NCBI RefSeq assembly: GCF_000526515.1
Contig: NZ_JAGF01000001.1
Coordinates: forward strand, 62,001-126,000
Direction: 5' to 3'
Source: Cellulomonas sp. KRMCY2
Lineage (GTDB): Bacteria; Actinomycetota; Actinomycetes; Actinomycetales; Cellulomonadaceae
DNA: 64,000 nt
A program made the position numbers and the translations under genes. The notes under the pieces are model-generated. The model did not search any database. It worked only from the letters and a program-made list of their open reading frames with translations, and had not been told where the DNA came from. Each line of letters opens with the position of its first letter. Within the stretch, counting starts at the first letter, position 1. Positions 53,012-61,628 of this stretch are shown here, piece by piece.

Positions 53012-54565
53012 ATGACCAGACCCCGGCGTTCCCGCATGACGGCACTGGCCGTCGCTGCGCTGGCCTGCACCGCACTCATCGCCCCGTCGGCCCCGGCCGT
53101 CGCCGGACGTGGAGGCGGAGGCGGGCACCATGACGACCGCGCGACGCTCCTCAAGTACGCCACGGACACCTGGGCCTCGTTCGACGCCATGGTGGATCCC
53201 GCCACCGGGCTGCCCGCCGACAACGTCTCGGGCGACCTCGACCCGGCGAGCCGGAGCGGCTACACCTCGCCCACCAACATCGGCGCCTACCTGTGGAGCA
53301 CCGTCGTCGCCCGCGACCTCGGCATCATCACGCGCAGGGACGCGCGCGACCGCATGACGCAGACCCTCGGGACCGTCGCCGCCCTCGAGCGGCACGAGGA
53401 CTCCGGGATGTTCTACAACTGGTACGACGAGGGGACAGGCGCCAAGCTCACCACCTGGCCCACCGACGGGAGCACCGTCTACCCGTTCCTGTCCAGCGTC
53501 GACAACGCGTGGCTGGCGACCGCCCTCGTGCTCGTGGGCAACGCCGAGCCCCGGCTCCGCGACGAGGCCGAGGCCATCCGCTCGACCATGGACTTCGGCT
53601 TCTACTACGACCCGCAGGTGCGCCAGCTGCGTGGCGGGTTCTGGGACCAGCAGCCCGCCGACGGGGCGGCCGTGCTCGACAACTATCGGGATCGCGGACC
53701 GGACGTCTGGTACACCGGCCACCACTACGGGACCCTGAACACCGAGCCCCGGATGGCCAGCTACCTCGGCATCGCGTGGGGGCAGATCCCGCCCGAGCAC
53801 TACTTCGCGATGTTCCGGACCTTCCCGGACGCCTGCGACTGGAGCTGGCCCGAGCAGCGGCCGGTCGGCCAGTGGGAGGAGTACCTCGGGGTGCCCGTGT
53901 TCGAGGGCGCCTACCGCTACCGCGACATGCAGATCGTGCCGACCTGGGGCGGCAGCATGTTCGAGGCGCTGATGGTGGACCTCTTCGTCCCGGAGGCCGA
54001 GTGGGGCCCGCGCAGCTGGGGCGTCAACCACCCGCTGACGGTCCGGGCCCAGATCGAGCACGGCATGGATGAGGCCGGCTACGGCTACTGGGGCTTCTCC
54101 CCGGCGAGCAACCCGGACGGCGGCTACCGCGAGTACGGCGTCGACGCGATCGGGATGGAGCCCAACGGCTACACCTCCGACCAGGAGCGCACCGTCGTCG
54201 ACCCGGGCTGGGACGACCCGGCGTGCACCCGTGCGCCGAGCACGCCCGCTGCCTACGGGGAAGGCGTCGTCACGCCGCACGCCTCCTTCCTCGCCCTGCC
54301 GTACGCGCACGACGACGCGCTCGCCAACCTGGACAAGATGGACACCGAGCTCGGCGCGTACGGACCGGGTGGCTTCTACGACTCGGTCGAGGTCAGCAGC
54401 GGCACGGTCGCGGAGCGGTACCTGTCCCTCGACCAGGGCATGGTGATGGCGGCCATCGGCAACGAGCTGCGCCACGACGCGGTCCAGCGGTACGTCATCC
54501 GCGGCCCGATCCAGCAGGTGATCAAGCCGCTGCTGGGCATCGAGGAGTTCAACGCCGCCGGGTGA
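53012..54565 (+). CDS. secreted PF10091/GH144-like enzyme, probable endo-beta-1,2-glucanase
   Basis: The 517-residue protein has a signal peptide (RRSRMTALAVAALACTALIA, cleavage near APAVAG) and an (alpha/alpha)6-type domain with the PF10091 pattern: TSPTNIGAYLWSTVVARDLG, YNWYDEGTGAKLTTWPTDGS, SVDNAWLATALVLVG, VPTWGGSMFEALMVDLFVPE, GYGYWGFSPASNPDGGYREY and GVVTPHASFLALPYAHDDAL. In the GH144 endo-beta-1,2-glucanases this fold cuts linear beta-1,2-glucan. Relatives have been split into further families, so a profile search is needed to name the family. It is the last gene of the operon, 43 bp after GH3 and followed by a strong hairpin; it should feed the importer. Confidence 0.78.
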   Translation: MTRPRRSRMTALAVAALACTALIAPSAPAVAGRGGGGGHHDDRATLLKYATDTWASFDAMVDPATGLPADNVSGDLDPASRSGYTSPTNIGAYLWSTVVARDLGIITRRDARDRMTQTLGTVAALERHEDSGMFYNWYDEGTGAKLTTWPTDGSTVYPFLSSVDNAWLATALVLVGNAEPRLRDEAEAIRSTMDFGFYYDPQVRQLRGGFWDQQPADGAAVLDNYRDRGPDVWYTGHHYGTLNTEPRMASYLGIAWGQIPPEHYFAMFRTFPDACDWSWPEQRPVGQWEEYLGVPVFEGAYRYRDMQIVPTWGGSMFEALMVDLFVPEAEWGPRSWGVNHPLTVRAQIEHGMDEAGYGYWGFSPASNPDGGYREYGVDAIGMEPNGYTSDQERTVVDPGWDDPACTRAPSTPAAYGEGVVTPHASFLALPYAHDDALANLDKMDTELGAYGPGGFYDSVEVSSGTVAERYLSLDQGMVMAAIGNELRHDAVQRYVIRGPIQQVIKPLLGIEEFNAAG

Positions 54566-54599
54566 TCGGCGGCTGACCGGCACGGCACCGGCAGGTGAC

Positions 54600-54644
54600 C
54601 CGCGGGGCCGGGTGCGACGCGATGCGCTGCACCCGGCCCCGCGG
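54600..54644 (+). terminator. 16-bp perfect hairpin ending the beta-glucan operon
   Basis: CCGCGGGGCCGGGTGC (54600-54615) pairs perfectly with GCACCCGGCCCCGCGG (54629-54644) around a 13-nt loop, 34 bp after the glucanase stop and 86 bp before the converging phosphoesterase stop. It can act in both directions. Confidence 0.8.
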
Positions 54645-54730
54645 CTGCGTCCGCCGTCCCCGGTCGCGCGACGTCGTCCGCAGCCCGGTCGCCGAGATCG
54701 ACGGCACCGCCCGCTGACGGCCGCCCGGTC

Positions 54731-56671
54731 TCAGGGGCCGGCCGGCGGCACCGCGAGGAGATCGTCCAGCCGCAGGGTGATCGGCGTGTTCGTCGCCGAG
54801 GTCGACAGGTAGCTGTTGATCCCGATCGAGCCGGCCACCTGGAACGCCGCGGTCGCATCGGTCGTCGATGCCTGCCAGGTGCTCGGCTCGGGCTGACCGG
54901 CCTTCCACACCCGGGCGCGGAGCGTCGTCGGGTTCGTCCCGCTGACCTGCATCCGGACGCGGATCGTATCCCCGGGGCCGTACGTCAGCCCGGCCAGGAC
55001 GGCGCTCGGGACCAGTGTCGTCTCGGTGCTGCCGGTCTTGCGCGCAAGCGCGAGGGCGACCGAGCCGTCGGCCCGCAGCCGGACGTTGGCCCGGTACTCG
55101 CCCACTCCGGCCACGCGGCGGCCGCCCACCCACAGATAGAGGCCGCCGCCGGTGGGGACCTTGTCGATGGTCAGGGCGAAGGTCAGGTCCGTGGCGGACG
55201 ACGAGACCGCCGGCAGCGAGACGTCCGGCCCGGAGCCCGGGGTCGGCAGCCGGATGATCCCCTTGCCGTCCGTGACGGCGTAGTTGGAGGCGCTGCCCGT
55301 GGCGCGCCAGGCGCCACCGGTCTCGGCGGTGCCCAGTCCCGTGGCCACGGTGCGGCTGAACGTGTCGGCGGCGAAGGGCACCGGGCCCGACGCGGTGGGC
55401 GTCACGGTGCGCGTGGTGCTGGCCGAGGCGCCGTCGTCGTCGATCACGGTGAGAGTCACGGTGTAGGTGCCGCCGGTCGCGTACTGGTGCGTCGCCGTGA
55501 CGCCGGAACCGGTGGTGCCGTCACCGAAGTCCCAGCCGTAGGACGCGATCGTGCCGTCCGGATCGCTCGACCCGGACGCGTCGACGGCGCAGTCGAGCTG
55601 GGTGCACGACGTTGTGAGAGCCGCCGAGGGCGGGATGTTCTGGGGTGGTCCGCCGGCACCGATCGTGAAGGCGTCGGTGAAGGTCCCACCGGATGCACGA
55701 ACGAATTCGGCCGACAGCGAGGTCGCCGTGACCTGCACGTCCAGCACCCCCCAGGTGGCCGTGTCCAGTCCTGAAGCCGCCGCGAAGTACGGCGCGTCGG
55801 GGTCCGCGGGGAAGACCGGGCGCTGGTCGATACCCCCCGTCCCTACGGTGGCGAAGACCGTGCCGGCACCCTTGGCCAGCTCGGTGTCGGCGTCGGCTAT
55901 GCAGTCCGGGTCCGCGACTCCAGGCACCAGCGCGGCGCACCCGGCGCCCTGTGCAAGCTGCTTGGTCCGCTGGTACAGGTGCTCGTGACCGCTCAGCACC
56001 AGGTCGACCTTCTTGGCCACGAGGAGGTTGAGCAGGTCGGCACCCGAGTCGCACCCGTACTGCCCGATCGACAGGCACGGCTTGTGCATCCCGACAACGA
56101 CCCACGGGATGGCCGCGGCCCGCGCACCGTCGATCGCTGCAGCCGTCCAGGTGTACCGCGAGCTCCCGGCGGTGTACTGGTAGGTCCCGTCCGGGAAGTC
56201 CAGGCCCGGCGAGACCATGACGAAGCGCACCAGCGGATCGGTTGCCGGAACGTCGACGTACCACTGCCGGCCGTAGGTCCCCACGAGTCCGGGGAGCTGG
56301 TTCGGCAGGCAGGCCGAGAAGTCGTTGATGTTGCCGTTGATCCCGTCCGACTCGTGGTTCCCCGCCACCAGCTCGAACGCGGAGCCGGCTCCCACGTACC
56401 CGGTGACGAGGTCGCACCAGGCCTGCTCGGTGCCGGTCGCGGCGTACGAGAGGTCACCGAGCGCGAGGTTGAGGTCGGGGTCGATCTGGCCGATGGTGCC
56501 GAGCACGGCTCTGGCGTTCGGGTTGCTGGCGTAGTCGCCCGCCGCGGTGAAGCGGAGCGTCGCCTCCCCGGCGACCGCCTGCGGGACCGGGGCTCCTGCC
56601 GCGAGCCCCGTCAGGACCAGCGCACTGGCGGCGGCTCCTGCGGTCACGATGCGTGCGATGTGCCGAACCAT
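54731..56671 (-). CDS. secreted metallophosphoesterase with PKD and C-terminal sandwich domain
   Basis: The 646-residue exported protein has a signal peptide (VRHIARIVTAGAAASALVLT, ending near AVAGEA), a calcineurin-like phosphoesterase domain with all metal motifs (AAGDYAS, LALGDLSYA, VAGNHES, VVGMHKP, SGHEHLYQR), a PKD domain (about 355-435: SGSSDPDGTIASYGWDFGDG) and a C-terminal jelly-roll-like domain (about 445-640: LYLWVGGRRVAGVGEYRANV) that may bind a polysaccharide. It resembles purple-acid-phosphatase-like secreted enzymes of actinobacteria. ATG 56671 follows GGGGAGG. Its stop converges on the beta-glucan operon terminator. Confidence 0.88.
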   Translation of the reverse strand: MVRHIARIVTAGAAASALVLTGLAAGAPVPQAVAGEATLRFTAAGDYASNPNARAVLGTIGQIDPDLNLALGDLSYAATGTEQAWCDLVTGYVGAGSAFELVAGNHESDGINGNINDFSACLPNQLPGLVGTYGRQWYVDVPATDPLVRFVMVSPGLDFPDGTYQYTAGSSRYTWTAAAIDGARAAAIPWVVVGMHKPCLSIGQYGCDSGADLLNLLVAKKVDLVLSGHEHLYQRTKQLAQGAGCAALVPGVADPDCIADADTELAKGAGTVFATVGTGGIDQRPVFPADPDAPYFAAASGLDTATWGVLDVQVTATSLSAEFVRASGGTFTDAFTIGAGGPPQNIPPSAALTTSCTQLDCAVDASGSSDPDGTIASYGWDFGDGTTGSGVTATHQYATGGTYTVTLTVIDDDGASASTTRTVTPTASGPVPFAADTFSRTVATGLGTAETGGAWRATGSASNYAVTDGKGIIRLPTPGSGPDVSLPAVSSSATDLTFALTIDKVPTGGGLYLWVGGRRVAGVGEYRANVRLRADGSVALALARKTGSTETTLVPSAVLAGLTYGPGDTIRVRMQVSGTNPTTLRARVWKAGQPEPSTWQASTTDATAAFQVAGSIGINSYLSTSATNTPITLRLDDLLAVPPAGP

Positions 56672-56816
56672 GTGGACCTCCCCGGTCGCGGCCGACGCCG
56701 TCTCTCCGTGGTACCCCATATCAGGACAAAAGGGAACAGCTGGCGTCGGCCGAATCCTGGGACCGGTGCCACCGGAGGTGACACGATGGGCACCCGAGAA
56801 GAGGGCCGGTGACGCG

Positions 56817-57803
56817 ATGACGACGAGCACGAGCCACGCTGCAGCGCCCTCGGCGAACACCCTGGGCGACGACGTCCTGGTGGTGAAGAACCTCGTCCGC
56901 CGGTACGGCGACCTCACCGCCGTCGACGGCGTCTCCTTCCGCATCGCCCCCGGCGAGACGTACGGACTGCTCGGACCCAACGGCGCCGGCAAGACCACGA
57001 CGATCTCCGTCGTCGCCGGGCTGATCGCCGCCGACGAGGGCACCGTGACAGTCGTCGGACGGCCGATGGGACCGCGCCAGGTGGCGGTCAAGGCGCACGT
57101 CGGACTGGTCCCGCAGGAGCTCGCGATCTACCCGGAGCTCTCCGGCCGGGAGAACCTGATGTTCTTCGGGCGCCTGCAGGGGCTGCGCGGGAAGGACCTG
57201 GGTGGCCGGGTCGCCGAGGTGCTCGACCTGATCGGCCTCGCCGACCGCGCGAAGGACGCCACCAAGGAGTACTCCGGCGGCATGAAGCGCCGGCTCAACA
57301 TCGGCATCGGGCTGCTGCACCGCCCGACCCTGCTGATCCTCGACGAGCCGACCGTCGGTGTCGACCCGCAGTCACGCAACGCCATCCTCGAGTCGGTCGA
57401 GGCGCTGTCGGTCGAGGGCATGGCCGTGCTCTACACCACGCACTACATAGAAGAGGCCGAGCGGCTCTGCGACCGCATCGGCATCATCGACGCCGGACGT
57501 CTGCAGGCCGAGGGCACCCGCGCCGAGCTCATCCGCCTGACCGGCGAGGTCGACCGGATCCACCTGCAGGGCTCGGGCCAGGTCGTGGCGGCGGCCGAGG
57601 CCATCCGGGCGCTGCCGGCCGTCGACCAGGTCGACGCCGACCGCCGCACCCTGGCCCTGACCGTGCGGGACGCACCGACGGCGGTGGCCGGGATCGTCAC
57701 GGCCGCCACAGCGGCGGGCATGACGCTGTCCGACGTCGAGATCACCCGCCCGAACCTGGAGTCGGTCTTCCTGCAGCTCACCGGCAAGGCCCTGCGGGAC
57801 TGA
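56817..57803 (+). CDS. ABC-2 type exporter ATPase
   Basis: The 328-residue ATPase has Walker A GPNGAGKT (53-60), Q-loop LVPQELAIYPELSGRENLMF, signature YSGGMKRRLNIGIGLL and Walker B TLLILDEPTVGVDP. The roughly 90-residue C-terminal tail is typical of drug/antibiotic and lipid exporters (DrrA/NatA type). It is the first gene of a three-gene exporter operon. ATG 56817 places the usual DDVLVVKNLVRRYG close to the N-terminus. Confidence 0.93.
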   Translation: MTTSTSHAAAPSANTLGDDVLVVKNLVRRYGDLTAVDGVSFRIAPGETYGLLGPNGAGKTTTISVVAGLIAADEGTVTVVGRPMGPRQVAVKAHVGLVPQELAIYPELSGRENLMFFGRLQGLRGKDLGGRVAEVLDLIGLADRAKDATKEYSGGMKRRLNIGIGLLHRPTLLILDEPTVGVDPQSRNAILESVEALSVEGMAVLYTTHYIEEAERLCDRIGIIDAGRLQAEGTRAELIRLTGEVDRIHLQGSGQVVAAAEAIRALPAVDQVDADRRTLALTVRDAPTAVAGIVTAATAAGMTLSDVEITRPNLESVFLQLTGKALRD

Positions 57804-57805
57804 CG

Positions 57806-58972
57806 ATGCGCCCGCTGTGGATCATGACCGCGTCCGACCTGCGGCAGCACGTCCGCGACAGGTCCGTCGTCATCTTCGCGCTCATCGTGCCGCTCGCCCT
57901 GATGCTCGTCTTCAACGTGACGTTCGTCGGCTCGCAGGACGTCGAGCTCGACGAGATCACCGTCGCCTGGAGCGCGCCGGCCGACGACGAGCTCGCGGCC
58001 CACGTCCTCGACGCCGCCCTGGGCCTGGACGCGATCTTCGTCCGGAGCATGCCGATGGTCGCAGGCGAGGTCCGCGCCGCGGTGGAGTCCGGCGAGGCGG
58101 CGCTCGGCGTCGTCGTCCCCGAGGGCTTCACGGCTGCGGTCACCAGCGGCGAGGCCGTCGTCGTCGAGGTCGTCCAGGGCGAGGACGGCGGCATCGAGAC
58201 CGCCGTCGTCATCTCGGTCATGCAGAGCGTCCTCGACCAGCTCGCCGCCGGGACGGTGGCCGCCACGGCCGGCGCACAGCTCGGTCTGCCGGCTGAGCAG
58301 CTCGCCGCGATCGCGCAGACGGCGGCCACCGCCGGACCCGCGATCACCCTCACCGAAGGACGCGCCTCCGCGGAACAGCTCAGCGGCTCCGCGTCGCTGG
58401 TGGCCGGGCAGGCGGCGCTCTTCCTGCTCTTCACCGCAGGCTTCGGCGTCCTCGGCCTGGTCGCAGAGCGCGAGCAGGGGACGCTGGCACGGCTGCGGTC
58501 GATGCCGATGCGGCGCGGCCTGGTCGTCGCCGCCAAGGGTCTGGGCAGCTACATCCTCGGCGTCGTCGCCACGACCGTCCTGCTGGTGGTCGGCAGCCGG
58601 CTCTTCGACGTCTCCTTCGGTTCGCCGGCCGCGGTGGCCGTGCTCGTGCTGTGCGTCGTGGCCAGTGCCGTCTCGTTGATGTTCGTCATCGCGCGGGTGG
58701 CCCGGACGGCGGAGCAGGCCAGCATCGTCCAGTCCATCCTGGCCCTGGTCCTCGGCATGGCCGGCGGCTCCTTCTTCCCGATCACCGGCTCGGGGCTGGC
58801 CGGCCTGCTGCTCGACCTCAACCCGATCGCGGCGTTCCTCCGGGGCCTCGGCATCACCTACGGCGGCGGCGGCCTGGGCGCCATCGGCACGCCGGTGCTC
58901 ATCATGCTGGGCTTCGCGGTGGTCTGCGGGGCGGCATCCCGGCTCGTGCCCGATCGGGGAGGCGACCGATGA
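57806..58972 (+). CDS. ABC-2 type exporter permease
   Basis: The 388-residue permease has an N-terminal helix RSVVIFALIVPLALMLVFNV, a large outside domain (about 45-185) and a group of five helices (FLLFTAGFGVLGLVAEREQG, SYILGVVATTVLLVVGSRLF, AVAVLVLCVVASAVSLMFVI and on). It begins 2 nt after the ATPase and overlaps the second permease by 4 nt (ATGA), so the three act together. The substrate is unknown. Confidence 0.9.
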   Translation: MRPLWIMTASDLRQHVRDRSVVIFALIVPLALMLVFNVTFVGSQDVELDEITVAWSAPADDELAAHVLDAALGLDAIFVRSMPMVAGEVRAAVESGEAALGVVVPEGFTAAVTSGEAVVVEVVQGEDGGIETAVVISVMQSVLDQLAAGTVAATAGAQLGLPAEQLAAIAQTAATAGPAITLTEGRASAEQLSGSASLVAGQAALFLLFTAGFGVLGLVAEREQGTLARLRSMPMRRGLVVAAKGLGSYILGVVATTVLLVVGSRLFDVSFGSPAAVAVLVLCVVASAVSLMFVIARVARTAEQASIVQSILALVLGMAGGSFFPITGSGLAGLLLDLNPIAAFLRGLGITYGGGGLGAIGTPVLIMLGFAVVCGAASRLVPDRGGDR

Positions 58973-60129
58973 GGGCCGTGCTCGCCATCGCGGCCGTCGA
59001 GCTGCGCCGCTTCCTCAAGGACCGGTCCAACATCTTCTTCACCTTCATCTTCCCGCTGCTGCTGGTGCTGCTCATCGGCTCGCAGTTCGGCGGCAGCAGC
59101 CGGGGACAGGTGGCTGTCGCCGGGCCGGACAGCGCCCTGCGCACCGCTGTCACGACCGCGCTGGTGGCCGACGGCCTCGACGTGACCGGCACCGACGAGG
59201 GCGGGGTCCGTGAGCAGGTGGCCCGAGGGCGCTCGGACGTGGGCATCCTCATCCCGGTCGACGCCGCCGCGGCCTTCGAGGACCACACGGACCTCCGGCT
59301 CGACGTGATCCCGAGCTCGCAGGCCGGCTCGCAGGCCGTCGCTCAGCGGGTGCGCACGGCTCTGGGCGGTGTGGTCACCGAGCAGGGGCAGCTGGCTGCC
59401 CTCGCCGCCGCCGGTGTCGAGGAGAGCCCCGCGCGCAGCGCCCTGCTCGCCGCAGCCGGGTCCGCGACGCCCCCGCGGCTCGCGGTCGCGGACGTCGACG
59501 AGGTCTCGCAGGAGTTCGCCGGGCTCGGCCAGTTCGGCGTCAGCGCCGCACCGCAGCTCCTGCTGTTCGTCTTCCTCATCTCGCTGGCCGGCTCGGAGAG
59601 CCTCATCCGGGCCCGACGCTCGGGGGTCATGAGCCGCACGCTCGCCGCACCGGTCTCGACCACGCAGGCCATCGCCGGGCAGGGGCTCGGCCGGCTGGCG
59701 ATCGCCACCTTCCAGGGCGGCTACATCATGGCGGCCACCGCCCTGCTCTTCGACGTGGACTGGGGCAACCTGGCCCTGTCGCTGCTGGTCATGGTCGTCT
59801 TCGCGCTCGTGGCGGCCGGCGCAGCGATGGTCGTCGGCTCCGTGATGGACAACGACAGCGCCGCGGTCGGGGTGGGCATCGGCCTCGGTCTGGTCCTGGC
59901 CGCCCTGGGCGGCAGCATGCTCCCGCTCGAGCTCTTCCCCGACAGCCTGCGCACCATCGCCCACGTCACCCCGCACGCCTGGGCCTACGAGGCGTTCGCC
60001 GAGATCCAGCGGCACGAGGCCACGCTCGCCGACATCCTGCCCCAGCTCGGCGTGCTCGCCGGGTACGCCTCGGTGCTGCTCCTCGCCGGGGCGTGGCTGC
60101 TCCGCCGCAGTCTCGCCCGGGCGATCTGA
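58969..60129 (+). CDS. ABC-2 type exporter permease, second subunit
   Basis: The 386-residue protein has the same layout as its upstream partner: SNIFFTFIFPLLLVLLIGSQ, an outside domain (about 45-200) and helices PQLLLFVFLISLAGSESLIR, FQGGYIMAATALLFDV and GVGIGLGLVLAALGGSMLP, ending with TPHAWAYEAFAEI, a common ABC-2 motif. The two permeases probably form a heterodimer. Confidence 0.9.
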   Translation: MRAVLAIAAVELRRFLKDRSNIFFTFIFPLLLVLLIGSQFGGSSRGQVAVAGPDSALRTAVTTALVADGLDVTGTDEGGVREQVARGRSDVGILIPVDAAAAFEDHTDLRLDVIPSSQAGSQAVAQRVRTALGGVVTEQGQLAALAAAGVEESPARSALLAAAGSATPPRLAVADVDEVSQEFAGLGQFGVSAAPQLLLFVFLISLAGSESLIRARRSGVMSRTLAAPVSTTQAIAGQGLGRLAIATFQGGYIMAATALLFDVDWGNLALSLLVMVVFALVAAGAAMVVGSVMDNDSAAVGVGIGLGLVLAALGGSMLPLELFPDSLRTIAHVTPHAWAYEAFAEIQRHEATLADILPQLGVLAGYASVLLLAGAWLLRRSLARAI

Positions 60130-60130
60130 A

Positions 60131-60152
60131 CCGGCCGCCCTGAACCGGCCGG
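60131..60152. terminator. hairpin between converging exporter and NYN genes
   Basis: CCGGCC (60131-60136) and GGCCGG (60147-60152) can pair around a 10-nt loop in the 24 bp between the two stops. The stem is short, and a repeated CTGAACCGGCCG sequence underlies it. Confidence 0.4.
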
Positions 60153-60153
60153 C

Positions 60154-61449
60154 CTACCGCTTGAGCAGTCCCCCGCCGACCCAGGCGCGGATCGCGGCGA
60201 CGTCCTGCGGGCTGAGCTCCATCCGGGCACCGCGGCACAGCCCGATGACGTTGTCGGCCCAGGTCTCGGCGACCTTCTTCGCGGTGGGCTTGGCGTTCAG
60301 GTCCAGCCCGGCGTAGAGGATCCCGGCGATGACCGTGTTGACCGAGCCACGGCCGATCGGCGCACCCGCGGCCTGGCAGGCGTCCCGCACACGCTTCGCG
60401 GTGACCGGCCGGTCGAACGGGACGGTGTTGACGTCCTGCGCCAGCGCGGTGAGCAGGATGCCGTAGCGCTCGGTCGGCAGGTTCGGGATGTCGGTGACGT
60501 CCACCACCTGACGCTGCAGAGGCGGCAGGGCGACATCGCCGACGTTCGGGAGGTCGGCCTCGCTGAACCGCTTCGGGTCCCACACGAACCCCGGCGCGGG
60601 ACGCGTCGCGGCTCCCAGCTCGGGGACCACGCGGGCCAGCCACGGGAAGAAGCTCCCCATGCCCTCCCAGCCCGACGTGATGACCGACGGGTCGGCCCGC
60701 TGGGCGGCCTGTGCCACCACGCCACCGGTCATCGGCCGATCAGCCGTCCGCACCAGCCGGAGCACTGCCTTGCGCGCCTGGCCGCTCGGGGTCGCGGCGG
60801 GTGCCTTGGCCGGTGCGCTCGGCGCCTGGGCCCGGGACGTCGCACGCCGCGGCTCGACGACCGCCGCTGCGGGCTCGGGCGGCACCGCCGTCTCCTCCAG
60901 CGCCGGCTCGGGGTGCTTGACCAGCTCGGCGAGCTCGTCCGCGGTGACGACGGTGTCCGCCACGGCACGGTAGGCGCTCGCGGCCGGCCCGGCGGTGACG
61001 ATCGTGACCCGCCGGTCGGCAGCCCGGAACCGGAGCGCGAGGGGCGTGAAGTCGGCATCGGCCGAGAGGATCACGAACTCGTCGTACCGGGTCTCCGCAC
61101 TCAGGGCGTCCACGGCGTCGAGCACCAGGTTGATGTCGGCGCTGCTCTTGCCCTGCTGGGTCAACGACGGGCAGTCGACGACGCTGAAGCCGGCGCGCGT
61201 GAAGTTCGGCCGGAACTGCGAGAAGGCCGACGGGTTGAGGTAGCAGGCACGGACGAGGAACCGCCGGGAGAACTCACCGTCGGCGTCGTTGCCGGTCTCC
61301 AGGCCGGCGAGCCAGTGCGCCGGGGTGCCGGCGAACGCCTCGGCGGCCGCCGGGTCGAGCCGCTGCAGACCGATGTACACGTTGTCGAAGTCCACGAACA
61401 GGGCACATCGCAGGCGGCGAACCGGTTCGGTGCTGTCGATCATCGTCAT
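60154..61449 (-). CDS. NYN/PIN-like nuclease domain protein with C-terminal OST-HTH-like domains
   Basis: The 431-residue protein has an N-terminal NYN domain (about 10-170) with acidic residues in ALFVDFDNVYIGLQRL (D20, D22), SSADINLVLDAVDAL and FVILSADADFTPLALRF, as expected for a PIN-like metal-dependent RNase. A Pro/Ala linker (about 190-235) leads to a C-terminal helical region (ARKAVLRLVRTADRPMTGGV, VITSGWEGMGSFFPWLARVV) resembling OST-HTH/LOTUS RNA-binding modules, with a further helical repeat at the end. It probably acts in RNA turnover. ATG 61449 follows AGGGGAGGA. Confidence 0.82.
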   Translation of the reverse strand: MTMIDSTEPVRRLRCALFVDFDNVYIGLQRLDPAAAEAFAGTPAHWLAGLETGNDADGEFSRRFLVRACYLNPSAFSQFRPNFTRAGFSVVDCPSLTQQGKSSADINLVLDAVDALSAETRYDEFVILSADADFTPLALRFRAADRRVTIVTAGPAASAYRAVADTVVTADELAELVKHPEPALEETAVPPEPAAAVVEPRRATSRAQAPSAPAKAPAATPSGQARKAVLRLVRTADRPMTGGVVAQAAQRADPSVITSGWEGMGSFFPWLARVVPELGAATRPAPGFVWDPKRFSEADLPNVGDVALPPLQRQVVDVTDIPNLPTERYGILLTALAQDVNTVPFDRPVTAKRVRDACQAAGAPIGRGSVNTVIAGILYAGLDLNAKPTAKKVAETWADNVIGLCRGARMELSPQDVAAIRAWVGGGLLKR

Positions 61450-61497
61450 GACCGCATCCTCCCCTGTCCGCACCGGGGACGCACACCATCGGCGCCC

Positions 61498-61563
61498 GGC
61501 AGGTCATCGGCAGGTCGTCGGCCCGTCGTCGGCAGGTCATCGGCAGGTCGTCGGCAGGTCATC
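61498..61563. repeat. six tandem 11-bp repeats between the NYN and nucleotidyltransferase genes
   Basis: Units of GGCAGGTCATC or GGCAGGTCGTC run from 61498 to 61563; the third copy reads GGCCCGTCGTC. The A/G position alternates in most copies. The array fills the divergent promoter region between the NYN start (61449) and the nucleotidyltransferase start (61629). Confidence 0.9.
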
Positions 61564-61628
61564 GGTACGGCCGGGGATAGGTTCGGACCTGCGCCCCCGA
61601 CGGGCGACCTGGCACCGAGGAGACCCGC

